A stretch of DNA of 64,000 nt from Spartinivicinus marinus (GCF_026309355.1 NZ_JAPJZK010000001.1:62001-126000), one strand, 5' to 3'; shown: positions 19,675-29,246, counted from the stretch's first letter. Notes: generated from the sequence alone by a model not told the origin. Numbers and translations are program-made.

Positions 19675-20919
19675 GTGCGTACGCAGTGTGTTTTTATGGT
19701 GCTGCGCGCTTTTGTCTCATTCCGATCAGTACCTCGAATTTTAAGTGTATTGAATGCTCAACGTGCCACCCCTTATGGCTGGATACCACATTTTACATCT
19801 GTTATTAACTGGACCTTACGTATAGGCTTAGCTTGTTTAAATCAGGTCACTGAGTCAAAAGAGCCTTGGGTTGCCATTATGGACCACTCAATAGTAATCG
19901 GTGTAAAAAAAGTATTAGTTGTCCTGAGAGTACCAATCAAAGTATTTGCAAAAAAGGGCCAAGCTTTAACACTGAGTGACTGTGAGTGTATTGGTTTAAA
20001 GGTATCAGAAAAGACAGATGCTGATACCATCACCCAACAATTAGTGTCTATATTTGAGTTAGCAGGCTCACCGGCAGTGATTGTGAAAGATCAGGCAGGT
20101 AATTTATCAAAGGGGGTTAGTCAGTGGAAGCAAATATCTGGAGTAAAGTCCGTCACGACCATTGACGATATTGGTCATGTACTAGCCAATGCACTACAAG
20201 AACAATATAAAGAAAGTAAGCCACTAAAACAATTTCTGGAAGCAGTGAGAAAAGGTGCCTCACGATTACGACAAACGGAGCTTGCTTTTTTATTACCTCC
20301 AAAAATAAGGGTCAAGGGGCGTTTTCAAAGTATTAGTAAACTAGCAAAATGGAGTACAAAAATAGAGTGTTTGATGCGAGTACGTGGGCGAGCAGCAGTG
20401 AATAGTCCGTTGGAAAAACTACGCAAAGCACTTCCAGGTTTTACTCAAATGAAAACATTTATTGAAGGTTTTAGTCGGACCACGCATATTGTTAACGAAG
20501 TCAATAAGGTTCTAAAAAACAAAGGGCTTAACCAGAGGACTTATCGACAATACTGCCAACTGTCAGAAGCATTACCAAGAGGATCAATTGTTAGAAAACG
20601 ACTTGTCAGATGGTTAAAGAGTCACTTGGCAAAGCAAGCTCATTTGGGGGTCAAACAAACACCATTATTAGTGAGCAGCGATATTATTGAAAGCTTATTT
20701 GGTAAATACAAACACATTATTGAACGCTGTCCTCTATCTGATATTAATCGAATGGTATTAATTATTCCTGCATTATGTATAAACGGAATGAGTCAACAGA
20801 CCATGCTAAACGCTTTCAGCCAGACTAAGCATGAAGATCTTGCTAGATGGGAGCAAAAAAATATCTCACACTCCCTATACAGCAATAGACGAGCATTTTT
20901 AGAAAACCTGTATGTCTGA
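19675..20919 (+). CDS. transposase main frame (orfB), DDE-like
   Basis: A 414-residue protein from an internal GTG; the frame is open back to 19609 and reads KKNNPVQPSTSAVEFSQAQQ before it, so the true product is probably a fusion with orfA. Candidate acidic catalytic positions lie in PWVAIMDHSIVIG, VTTIDDIGHVLA and SDIIESLFGKYK; this is typical spacing for an RNase H-like DDE/D enzyme, but I cannot prove the assignment. The C-terminus is basic. It has no recognised start signal of its own, in line with frameshift expression. Confidence 0.75.
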   Translation: MRTQCVFMVLRAFVSFRSVPRILSVLNAQRATPYGWIPHFTSVINWTLRIGLACLNQVTESKEPWVAIMDHSIVIGVKKVLVVLRVPIKVFAKKGQALTLSDCECIGLKVSEKTDADTITQQLVSIFELAGSPAVIVKDQAGNLSKGVSQWKQISGVKSVTTIDDIGHVLANALQEQYKESKPLKQFLEAVRKGASRLRQTELAFLLPPKIRVKGRFQSISKLAKWSTKIECLMRVRGRAAVNSPLEKLRKALPGFTQMKTFIEGFSRTTHIVNEVNKVLKNKGLNQRTYRQYCQLSEALPRGSIVRKRLVRWLKSHLAKQAHLGVKQTPLLVSSDIIESLFGKYKHIIERCPLSDINRMVLIIPALCINGMSQQTMLNAFSQTKHEDLARWEQKNISHSLYSNRRAFLENLYV

Positions 20920-21004
20920 GCAGGTACTGAAAACCGGGAATTAATGTTGTGCGAAATATATTTTATTTCGACAGGCTAGGGCAAGCCCTTTCGCTTACGC
21001 TCAA

Positions 21005-21070
21005 CTTCGCTCTGCGAAGCGGGGTATTTTGGTTAGATGAATACCCCTCCCTTTTACGCCGCAAGCGGCG
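21005..21070. repeat. cluster of three short hairpins next to the IS
   Basis: CTTCGCTCTGCGAAG, then GGGGTATT...AATACCCC, then CGCCGCAAGCGGCG follow one another within 66 bases. They lie right of the IS target site, in a GC-rich patch unlike the surroundings, and may be a REP-like unit into which the IS jumped. Confidence 0.55.
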
Positions 21071-21141
21071 GGGAATAGAACCCGAAGAGATTTAAATTAT
21101 CATCAAACTGTATGGTCAATAATTTGGTATGCTACCTACAC

Positions 21142-21450
21142 TTAACTATCATCACCTATCAACCAGCTCTCTTTCATCTCCTCATTACTTATCAATCGAA
21201 ATACAACTTTTTCTAAATAGTCTCGGTTTGCTTTATCTACTACTAAATCTGGTAATAACAAATATTTAAGTCCACTTTGTTCAAAGTCCTCTTGCAAGCT
21301 ATCTTCAAGGACTTTCTTAGTCCAAACATTCAATGCATATACGTTTCCATTTTTTAATTTCACATGCATATTGAAATACTCACAAACCTCGTTGTATTCA
21401 TCATTCCACTCTTCAAATTCTAACCATAATTCAAAATCTAATTCACTCAT
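21142..21450 (-). CDS. candidate immunity protein for the RHS toxin
   Basis: A 102-residue acidic, soluble protein (MSELDFELWLEFEEWNDEYN...). Its ATG (21448-21450) overlaps the TAA of the RHS gene as TAATG, so the two are translationally coupled. Position directly after the variable tip of an RHS protein, small size and acidic charge are the usual signs of an immunity protein. No family is recognised. The segment KYLLLPDLVVDK resembles GYILLPDYIETDK in the small gene at 30340, hinting at a common fold. Function is inferred from context. Confidence 0.65.
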   Translation of the reverse strand: MSELDFELWLEFEEWNDEYNEVCEYFNMHVKLKNGNVYALNVWTKKVLEDSLQEDFEQSGLKYLLLPDLVVDKANRDYLEKVVFRLISNEEMKESWLIGDDS

Positions 21451-24290
21451 TATTCACCAAGCAATGACTTAAGTCTCGGGATATCTTTAGGCTGACTATT
21501 TTTATTACCATATCCTATAACATTTCCTTTTGAGTCTAAATACACCCTCACTCCTTGTTTTGACTTAATTTCATAGATTCCATTTTTTAAGTATCTTACA
21601 TCTCGTATATTAGATAATGGAGTACCTGTTCCACTTAAATATTGCTGTTGAAAGCGGTCCAGTATATTATCAGCTATTTTCTTTTCATGCGCTCCCAGCT
21701 TATCATAGCTCTTGTACTTTTGTTTAATAATGTCATCCCACTTAACTTTATCTTTACAGTACTTCTTTAGCTGATTTAATTTATGAGTTGGAATGCCTGG
21801 CCAGCAAGCATCTACAACAGTTAAAACTCCATTCCAATCTCCCGCAGCTAACCAGCGAGCTGTTTGAGGGACACAACTTATTGAATTTCCACGCCCCCCC
21901 AAAATTTGTTTTATAAGAGTTTGAGTGTTTAATCCCTTATCATCAAAATATACAAGAGGATTTCCTTCTACATAAGCATAAGTATTCAATCCACCTTCAA
22001 GCCCAATCGGATCACTCTGAACATACCGCCCTAAATTCGGGTCGTAATCCCTAAAATAGTTGTAGTGTAATCCTGACTCGGGGTCAAAAACCTGCCCAGG
22101 AAAACGCAGTGCAACCACTGTCTTCTGGCCATCACCATCTACATCTTCATTAGCTAAGCCAACCCCAAATGCATCGGATTGCCATTGCCAAATGGCTTGA
22201 CCTACTGCATTGGTAGCTACTCGTGGGGTATTAAGGTGATCACTATGGATATACGCCACTTGCTGTTTAGTGCTTTGGCCTTTGTCGTTTAACCATTGCT
22301 CTAACATGGCTATCGGTTGCGTACCTAACCACGCATAGTTACGGGTGTAGAAGAGTTTATTGCTAGCGTTATAATAAGCTTCTTCTAACAGTTGCCCGTT
22401 TTGGTTGTAGCTATAAATAACAGTCTGGCTGTTTAAGGCTTTTACTAATCGTTCGCCAATCGCGTTATAACGGTATTTGGCTTGGGTAGTACCACCTTTA
22501 ACAACGGCTTTTAGTCGCCCTTGGCCATCATATTTAAAGCTAAGTCCTTGCCCATTGCGCGTCATATTACCCATACCATCATAGGTAAAAGGCCCTTCAT
22601 TACGACGGACTACTTGGTTACTGTTGCTAGCATAAATTAATTGTTGGGTTTCAGTTTTACCGGCTTTTTCAGTTGTACGCTTGGTGCGGTTACCAACCGG
22701 ATCATATTCATAGGTTTTACGGCCATAATTAGCTTGCTCTTCAATTAAGCGGTCTAACGGGTCATAACCATATGAGCTGTTGTTTTGCTCAGCCAATAAG
22801 TTCTCAATGCCGGTAATGTTACCGTTAGGATCGTACTGGTAATTTAGCTCTTGAATCCCTTGCACGGTTTGCTGAGTTAACTGTAAGTCCTGATCATATT
22901 GGCGGTTTAAGGTTTTACCGTTACCCCACGTCAGTTGTTGTACAGGGCCAAAGGGAACATAGCCAATATTGTTGGCTAAATTAATGACCTGGTCGCCTCC
23001 CTTAAATTGCCCCGTGACTTGGTTAACCTGACCATTGCTATTGCGCTGGTAGCTGATGGTTAAACCAGAAGGGTATTGAATACGGGTCAGTTGGTTAGCC
23101 AGGTTGTAACCATAAGCCACGCCAAAGAATTGATCCTTACCATTCAGGCTTACCGAGCGCATGGTTTTGGTGGCATTGCCTCGGTCATCGTAATGGTAAG
23201 CAATTAAGCCTGACTGGTCCTGAATGCCAGTTAAGCGACCAATGCCTTTGCTGCCATCGCTGGTGTCATCATAAAGATAAGTGACATTTAATGTGGGTGT
23301 TGATGGATAAATACGCTGGGTTAGCCGGTTCAATGCATCATAACGATAACGAGTAATACGGCCTCGGCCATCGGTTTTTTCTGTTAAATTACCCACCGCA
23401 TCATGTAAATAATGTGTTGTACCACTGCTTGGGCTAACTTCCTTAACTAGTTGGCCTAAACCATTATAAACATAGGTCGTCGTTACCCCTCGCGGATCAG
23501 TGACTTGAGTTAAATTACCTTGCACATCGTATTTAAGTTGAGTCACCTGATTTAAAGCGTCAGTAATTTCTACCAAACGATTTAAACCATCAAAGGCTTG
23601 ACTCGTTTTATAATTGCGAGGATTCGTTGTAGCTGTTGTATTACTATTTTTGTCATACTGAAAACGAGTTGTTTGCCCCCCAGCACCAACAGCTTGCAGC
23701 AATCGCCCCATTTCATCGTAAGCCTGAGTCGATTGACTAACAACAGAACCAGTGGCTGATGTCACCTGCTGCTGAGTAAGGTTGCCCATGTTATCGTGTT
23801 GATAATCAATCCGTTCACCTAAGCCGTTACTAACTCTCGTTAAACGCCTAGCAGCATCATAGGTATAATTTAATTGGCTGCCATTAGGTAAAACCACTGC
23901 AGTAATTTGCCCTACTCCATCATAAGTAAACTGAGTAATCGCATTACCTGCAGCACTCTTTACAGAAGCTTGGGTCAGCCAGCCACGACGGTTATAAGTC
24001 AGCTCGGTCACTAGGCCATTAGCATCAACTATACGCTGAGGATTACCATAACTGTCGTGGTTTTCTAAACGAGTAGTATGGCCCAGAGCATTAATAACTT
24101 CCGTTAATTGGCCTTTTTCGCTGTAATGAAATTGGGTGATATCCTGTACATCTGTTCTTGGGTCATCAACTTGGCTCACCAAACCCATATCATTGTATTG
24201 GTAACTAATTGAGCTTGATGTGCTGGCTAACCCCAAAGAGGAAAAAATAAATGCTAATGAGCCAGCCAATACTGTTTGAGTAAACTTCAT
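21450..24290 (-). CDS. RHS/YD-repeat protein with variable C-terminal toxin-like tip
   Basis: 946 residues from ATG 24288-24290 (MKFTQTVLAGSLAFIFSSLG), which has a signal peptide cleaved near LAST; the frame opens earlier but without support. Residues up to about 760 are YD repeats (YDAARRLTRVSN, YDALNRLTQRIY, etc.) that form a shell. The RHS core end is LRFPGQVFDPESGLHYNY...RDYDPNLGRYVQSDPIGLEGG. The unique tip of about 150 residues follows, ending DVRYLKNGIYEIKSKQGVRV...SLLGE; its end faintly recalls RelE-like folds, but I do not assign it. It lacks a HINT domain. The next gene, overlapping by one base, is the probable immunity gene. A hairpin terminator separates it from the upstream RTX gene. 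Confidence 0.88.
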   Translation of the reverse strand: MKFTQTVLAGSLAFIFSSLGLASTSSSISYQYNDMGLVSQVDDPRTDVQDITQFHYSEKGQLTEVINALGHTTRLENHDSYGNPQRIVDANGLVTELTYNRRGWLTQASVKSAAGNAITQFTYDGVGQITAVVLPNGSQLNYTYDAARRLTRVSNGLGERIDYQHDNMGNLTQQQVTSATGSVVSQSTQAYDEMGRLLQAVGAGGQTTRFQYDKNSNTTATTNPRNYKTSQAFDGLNRLVEITDALNQVTQLKYDVQGNLTQVTDPRGVTTTYVYNGLGQLVKEVSPSSGTTHYLHDAVGNLTEKTDGRGRITRYRYDALNRLTQRIYPSTPTLNVTYLYDDTSDGSKGIGRLTGIQDQSGLIAYHYDDRGNATKTMRSVSLNGKDQFFGVAYGYNLANQLTRIQYPSGLTISYQRNSNGQVNQVTGQFKGGDQVINLANNIGYVPFGPVQQLTWGNGKTLNRQYDQDLQLTQQTVQGIQELNYQYDPNGNITGIENLLAEQNNSSYGYDPLDRLIEEQANYGRKTYEYDPVGNRTKRTTEKAGKTETQQLIYASNSNQVVRRNEGPFTYDGMGNMTRNGQGLSFKYDGQGRLKAVVKGGTTQAKYRYNAIGERLVKALNSQTVIYSYNQNGQLLEEAYYNASNKLFYTRNYAWLGTQPIAMLEQWLNDKGQSTKQQVAYIHSDHLNTPRVATNAVGQAIWQWQSDAFGVGLANEDVDGDGQKTVVALRFPGQVFDPESGLHYNYFRDYDPNLGRYVQSDPIGLEGGLNTYAYVEGNPLVYFDDKGLNTQTLIKQILGGRGNSISCVPQTARWLAAGDWNGVLTVVDACWPGIPTHKLNQLKKYCKDKVKWDDIIKQKYKSYDKLGAHEKKIADNILDRFQQQYLSGTGTPLSNIRDVRYLKNGIYEIKSKQGVRVYLDSKGNVIGYGNKNSQPKDIPRLKSLLGE

Positions 24291-24324
24291 ATCAATTATT
24301 CTCAAAATATTTAAATATAAAAAA

Positions 24325-24352
24325 CTGCTGTTAGGCAGCATTGGCTGCCTAA
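24325..24352 (-). terminator. terminator or attenuator between the RTX and RHS genes
   Basis: Read on the minus strand: stem TTAGGCAGC/GCTGCCTAA with a 4-base loop, then CAGCAGTTTTTTAT. It lies between the stop of the RTX gene (24371) and the RHS start (24290), so the RHS gene may have its own promoter or depend on read-through. Confidence 0.7.
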
Positions 24353-24370
24353 TAAAAAAACAATTAGTTA

Positions 24371-27300
24371 TTAATTAGTTTGTGCTTTAGATTTAATTGT
24401 ATCGAGATTCCATTTTGTGCCATCATTAAATTCGATGGCATCTAGCGCATAGCCTGTATTGAAAAAATAATTCACAATCACATTATCTGACGTGTCCATA
24501 ATTTCTGCGATTAATAAATTACCACTCCGACGCAGCTTAATATCTTTTGGCGCTATACCAGCTTTAAAACGCAAGATATCGATATGGGTTGGCGTTGGAT
24601 CATAATTAGTAATTCGGTCTTGCCCATCCCCTCGGCCAAACAAATAAATATCATTGCCCGCACCACCATCAGAATTGTCATTACCAGGGCCACCATCCAG
24701 TATGTCATCACCGGTATAACCCGTTAAGGTATCTGAGCCTTCACCACCATGTAGACGATCCTGACCCGCGCCACCTGATAGGTTGTCATTGCCTTCACCA
24801 CCGAATAACACATCATCGCCGTCATCCCCCAGCAGGCGATCATGCCCAGCGTCACCAAACAGCCGGTCCGCACCTTGATGGCCTGAGATCACATCATGAC
24901 CTGCCCCACCATGTAATTCATCATCGCTTTCATAGCCGTGAATTTCGTCCTTATCATCCGACGGCTGCTGTACTAATTGCCTAATTTTAGTCAATGACCA
25001 CTTTGTGCCATCATTAAATTCAATAGCATCTAGCGCATAGCCTGTATTGAAAAAATAATTCACAATCACATTATCTGACGTGTCCATAATTTCTGCGATT
25101 AATAAATTACCACTCCGACGCAGCTTAATATCTTTTGGCGCTATACCAGCTTTAAAACGCAAGATATCGATATGGGTTGGCGTTGGATCATAATTAGTAA
25201 TTCGGTCTTGCCCATCCCCTCGGCCAAACAAATAAATATCATTGCCCGCACCACCATCAGAATTGTCATTACCAGGGCCACCATCCAGTATGTCATCACC
25301 GGTATAACCCGTTAAGGTATCTGAGCCTTCACCACCATGTAGACGATCCTGACCCGCGCCACCTGATAGGTTGTCATTGCCTTCACCACCGAATAACACA
25401 TCATCGCCGTCATCCCCCAGCAGGCGATCATGCCCAGCGTCACCAAACAGCCGGTCCGCACCTTGATGGCCTGAGATCACATCATGACCTGCCCCACCAT
25501 GTAATTCATCATCGCTTTCATAGCCGTGAATTTCGTCCTTATCATCCGACGGCTGCTGTACTAATTGCCTAATTTTAGTCAATGACCACTTTGTGCCATC
25601 ATTAAATTCAATAGCATCTAGCGCATAGCCTGTATTGAAAAAATAATTCACAATCACATTATCTGACGTGTCCATAATTTCTGCGATTAATAAATTACCA
25701 CTCCGACGCAGCTTAATATCTTTTGGCGCTATACCAGCTTTAAAACGCAAGATATCGATATGGGTTGGCGTTGGATCATAATTAGTAATTCGGTCTTGCC
25801 CATCCCCTCGGCCAAACAAATAAATATCATTGCCCGCACCACCATCAGAATTGTCATTACCAGGGCCACCATCCAGTATGTCATCACCGGTATAACCCGT
25901 TAAGGTATCTGAGCCTTCACCACCATGTAGACGATCCTGACCCGCGCCACCTGATAGGTTGTCATTGCCTTCACCACCGAATAACACATCATCGCCGTCA
26001 TCCCCCAGCAGGCGATCATGCCCAGCGTCACCAAACAGCCGGTCCGCACCTTGATGGCCTGAGATCACATCATGACCTGCCCCACCATGTAATTCATCAT
26101 CGCTTTCATAGCCGTGAATTTCGTCCTTATCGTCCGACGGACGCTGTACTAATTGCCTAATTTTAGTCAATAACCACTTTGTGCCATCATCAAACTCAAT
26201 AGCATCAAGATTATAGCCATTATGGAAAAAGTTATTGATGATTACACTATCTGATGTACCTATAATTTCTGCAATTAATTGATTAGCATTACGACGTAAT
26301 CTTACATCTTGTGGAGATACTCCACTTTTAAATCGCAATTTATCAAGGCTCCCTTGTCTAGGGTCATAGTTATTTATCCTATCCTGTCCGTCGCCTCGGC
26401 CAAATAAGTAAATATCATTGCCCGCACCACCATCTAGGCTATCATTTCCTTTTCCACCTTCTAGTACGTCATTTCCTTCACCTGCAAGAAGTGTGTCATT
26501 TCCTATCAATCCAGTTAAATATTCACTCTTATTTGTACCATTCAAATAATCACTTGATTCAGAGCCTTTAACTTCTATTTCAGGTATAACGACACTAGTC
26601 TCTTTATCACTTGGGTCTTCAATTACTTCTTCTGAAAATCCATTTGCATTACCACCACGATAAAAAACAGAAGTAGTATCATTTTCGATTAAATTAATGA
26701 GCTGTCCTGCCTCACTATATTCTAATGTTGTTTCCTTGCCTGGCTCAGCAATTTTTGTTGGTTTAGCGAAAAAGGGGTGCCACTCAGTGTAAACAGTATA
26801 TGAATCTGATGTCCCTGATGCCTCAGTTCTAGACACCTCTAGGCCTCTTTGGTTATATTGATAAGTGGTTCTGACTCCATTCCAATCAGTTTTAGCTTTT
26901 AATAGCGCATTACTATAATACTCATACGACTGATTAGCAGCAGCACAGTTTTCAGACGCATGACCTGTAACTTCAGTTAAGTATTTAATTCCATGAATTT
27001 TTTTAAAATAATAGGTTGTGACCTTACCGAGTGGATTCACTACTGTTGTAAAATCATCACCATAGGTAAGAGTATATTTTTCTTTACTGTTAGCTCGCTC
27101 AGATGATATGGCTCGACCTTGATTATCGTACTTCCAGTTAATAGCTACAACACCATTTTCATCAATTAAGCTGGTTAGATATCTAGGGAAACGACTATCC
27201 TCATAATTAAATTGACGAGTTTTACTATTAGGATAAGTAACAAATAATAACTGTCCTTGATCACTGTATTGATAAACAACTCTTTCATTGGGGTCTATTG

Positions 27301-28627
27301 AAGCTTGTAATACACGGTCATACTCACCAACAATCATATTTAACTTATAATTACTTTTCGTATCATTGATAGTAAGATTTGCTCCTTCCCTTATAAAATC
27401 GAGCTCTACACCACCCAATACACGTTTTTTAATAATTTTTCCTTTGAAATCAAACCAGGCTATAACATTATTTGAAAATGTGACTTTCCAAGCCGCGTTG
27501 TACTCAGTAGTCTCTTCAAGCTTATGAAATACATCAGGGTCACTTACCCACTCAGAATTCTTTAATTTAAACTGAAAGCCCTTGCCATCACCATCTTTTA
27601 GTAAAATTAATTGATTATTAATAGTTAAGTAAGTCTGATAATTATGTGTCCATTCACCCGTACTACTGTTATAGGTTCTGATTAGTGGGAGGCGTCCTGT
27701 AATATCGACATTTTGGTGAAACATATTACCTGTTGATATGCGTATAGGCTCGCCTACGCTTGGGCGAGTATTTGGATGATTCTTATCACAAGGGTCTCCT
27801 GGTCCATTATCTTTAATTATCTCAATTATTAAAACGCATTCACCTTTTTCATTACGTACATATCCTTCTGGGCATTTTGGCACGCACTCTCCATTAACCA
27901 ATTCAAATCCTTCCTCACACTCCTCAGGTGTTTCTTCAGTTTCTGGAGGAGTACAGTTTTCATGCGGCTCACATTTTTCACTAATTGTTGCAACGATATT
28001 GTCTTTATAAACGCACTTAACACCTAGTGGACTTGGTTTATAATTCTCAGGGCAGTCAAACACTTCTCGCTCACGATAAACAGTAAAACCATCAGAAACT
28101 CCCCCATTAATATGTTTACAGTATTTAACTGTGACTCCTCTAGTATTGATATATTCTAAGCCTTTGTAGTATTTAGGATAGGTATTTGTACTACCACACG
28201 ATCCTGATGTTTTATTATTAAGTGTTCCCCACTGGCCTTTATTTTCTATAGATGGATCACCACAACCATTATAATATTTTCTCATTCCACCTAGAATAGC
28301 TGCTTGTTCTGTAGTATATGTTTCATCCTTAGCATCACAGCGTACATGATGATAAACCCAAGGAGTTGATTTAGGGTCTTTAGGGGGAATTTTATACAGA
28401 TAAATAATCTCACTAGCTGTTTTAGACTGTATTGAGTCATACCTAAGTAAAGAAGCAGCATCACTCGTACTCTTCATAGCTGCTTCAGCATCCCCCCTGC
28501 TTTTAAAAACCTGACCACCAGTCAAGCTTGTAGTATATGTTTTAGCAAAAACATATCCAGTAGAACAGCTCAGAAGAGACAGGACATATATAAGCTTGAT
28601 AATTAGTTTTTTACTTCGGTAATGCAC
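24371..28627 (-). CDS. chimeric DUF6531/YD-repeat and RTX calcium-binding protein
   Basis: A 1418-residue exported protein. A signal peptide (ending GYVFA before KTYTT) is followed by a region of about 200 residues with several cysteines and a Glu/Pro/Cys-rich stretch (about 215-275). A DUF6531-like start (GDPCDKNHPNTRPSVGEPI) and YD repeats run to about 660. The C-terminal half is RTX: GGxGxDxxx nonapeptides (GGAGHDVISGHQGADRLFG) and calcium-binding-related units (LDAIEFNDGTKW), in four 196-residue repeats. Three of these are nearly identical in DNA. DUF6531 normally opens an RHS shell but here is fused to RTX. It is the first gene of the RHS cluster. It has both an N-terminal signal peptide and RTX repeats, so the secretion route is unclear. 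Confidence 0.85.
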   Translation of the reverse strand: MHYRSKKLIIKLIYVLSLLSCSTGYVFAKTYTTSLTGGQVFKSRGDAEAAMKSTSDAASLLRYDSIQSKTASEIIYLYKIPPKDPKSTPWVYHHVRCDAKDETYTTEQAAILGGMRKYYNGCGDPSIENKGQWGTLNNKTSGSCGSTNTYPKYYKGLEYINTRGVTVKYCKHINGGVSDGFTVYREREVFDCPENYKPSPLGVKCVYKDNIVATISEKCEPHENCTPPETEETPEECEEGFELVNGECVPKCPEGYVRNEKGECVLIIEIIKDNGPGDPCDKNHPNTRPSVGEPIRISTGNMFHQNVDITGRLPLIRTYNSSTGEWTHNYQTYLTINNQLILLKDGDGKGFQFKLKNSEWVSDPDVFHKLEETTEYNAAWKVTFSNNVIAWFDFKGKIIKKRVLGGVELDFIREGANLTINDTKSNYKLNMIVGEYDRVLQASIDPNERVVYQYSDQGQLLFVTYPNSKTRQFNYEDSRFPRYLTSLIDENGVVAINWKYDNQGRAISSERANSKEKYTLTYGDDFTTVVNPLGKVTTYYFKKIHGIKYLTEVTGHASENCAAANQSYEYYSNALLKAKTDWNGVRTTYQYNQRGLEVSRTEASGTSDSYTVYTEWHPFFAKPTKIAEPGKETTLEYSEAGQLINLIENDTTSVFYRGGNANGFSEEVIEDPSDKETSVVIPEIEVKGSESSDYLNGTNKSEYLTGLIGNDTLLAGEGNDVLEGGKGNDSLDGGAGNDIYLFGRGDGQDRINNYDPRQGSLDKLRFKSGVSPQDVRLRRNANQLIAEIIGTSDSVIINNFFHNGYNLDAIEFDDGTKWLLTKIRQLVQRPSDDKDEIHGYESDDELHGGAGHDVISGHQGADRLFGDAGHDRLLGDDGDDVLFGGEGNDNLSGGAGQDRLHGGEGSDTLTGYTGDDILDGGPGNDNSDGGAGNDIYLFGRGDGQDRITNYDPTPTHIDILRFKAGIAPKDIKLRRSGNLLIAEIMDTSDNVIVNYFFNTGYALDAIEFNDGTKWSLTKIRQLVQQPSDDKDEIHGYESDDELHGGAGHDVISGHQGADRLFGDAGHDRLLGDDGDDVLFGGEGNDNLSGGAGQDRLHGGEGSDTLTGYTGDDILDGGPGNDNSDGGAGNDIYLFGRGDGQDRITNYDPTPTHIDILRFKAGIAPKDIKLRRSGNLLIAEIMDTSDNVIVNYFFNTGYALDAIEFNDGTKWSLTKIRQLVQQPSDDKDEIHGYESDDELHGGAGHDVISGHQGADRLFGDAGHDRLLGDDGDDVLFGGEGNDNLSGGAGQDRLHGGEGSDTLTGYTGDDILDGGPGNDNSDGGAGNDIYLFGRGDGQDRITNYDPTPTHIDILRFKAGIAPKDIKLRRSGNLLIAEIMDTSDNVIVNYFFNTGYALDAIEFNDGTKWNLDTIKSKAQTN
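24441..26204. repeat. three tandem 588-bp repeats inside the RTX gene
   Basis: The motif TCTAGCGCATAGCC recurs at 24441, 25029 and 25617, exactly 588 bases (196 codons) apart; a fourth, diverged unit aligns at 26205. The three units are almost base-for-base identical, including silent positions. Only the ends differ, for example TTATCATCC against TTATCGTCC near 26130 and the last codons near 24410. This is the pattern of recent unequal crossing-over or gene conversion. Confidence 0.93.
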
Positions 28628-29246
28628 AACTCTACCTATATCCGTAATAAGAGAACTTCAAAAACTCACCCATACCCAGAGCGAGTATTGTCATGACAAC
28701 TAAAAGCTACTTGAGATCAATAAGATCGAATCATTCAATAGCAATAAAGCGTCGGTATTTTATACGCACTGGTTCAAAAATCAACCAGTTCAAATTATTA
28801 TAAGGCTTGCTTATTTTAAATATAAAATTAAGTTATTTCGCCTACCTTCAATTAAGTGTTATTACGTATATCACTTCTAATCTCATCGTTTTCTAACCTA
28901 GTAGAAATTCTTTCATTTTCTTCACTTCGTGAATAAGTCTATCTACTGAAAAATCTCTTACTATCATAGGACTGCCCCTACTCTTCTGTACTCTTTTCAA
29001 TTGCACAAAACTTTTATGATGCAAAACCGATGAGTGCTTTTTCCGGTTCCCAGAAGTCTGACTGCTCCCTTCGGATTCCTAGTCAGATTTTTTCCTCGCA
29101 ATGACAGCGGATTAGGAAGAAGTTTGAGACACCACTAATGCAATTATCCTCTCAAGCTGTTATTGGGGGAAACTTAATATTGTCTTACTCAAATCAAAGG
29201 CCATTTATAGCAATGGAACTAACTGCTCTACCAAATCATTTATTTT
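28628..29246. other. gene-free gap with one hairpin
   Basis: 619 bases with no supported gene. It contains the leftward promoter of the RTX gene. A stem TCTGACT/AGTCAGA (29057-29087) followed by TTTTTT on the plus strand looks like a terminator, but no plus-strand gene ends here, so a former gene may have decayed. Confidence 0.5.

Larger units (their letters stand above)
19305..20980 (+). mobile_element. complete insertion sequence with perfect 16-bp ends and 5-bp target duplication
   Basis: 1676 bases bounded by the inverted repeats CCTAGCCTGTCGAAAT (19305-19320) and ATTTCGACAGGCTAGG (20965-20980), a perfect 16-base match. A second inner inverted pair, CCCGGTTTTCAGT (about 19347-19359) and ACTGAAAACCGGG (20926-20938), lies inside. 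Both ends are flanked by GCAAG (19300-19304 and 20981-20985), a clean 5-bp target-site duplication, so insertion is recent. Two overlapping-frame transposase reading frames fill it. I cannot assign a named IS family from memory. Confidence 0.92.

Noticed and set aside
24441-26204. CRISPR-like or satellite array
   Set aside because: The 588-bp units are coding, in frame, and encode RTX repeats; there are no short spacers.
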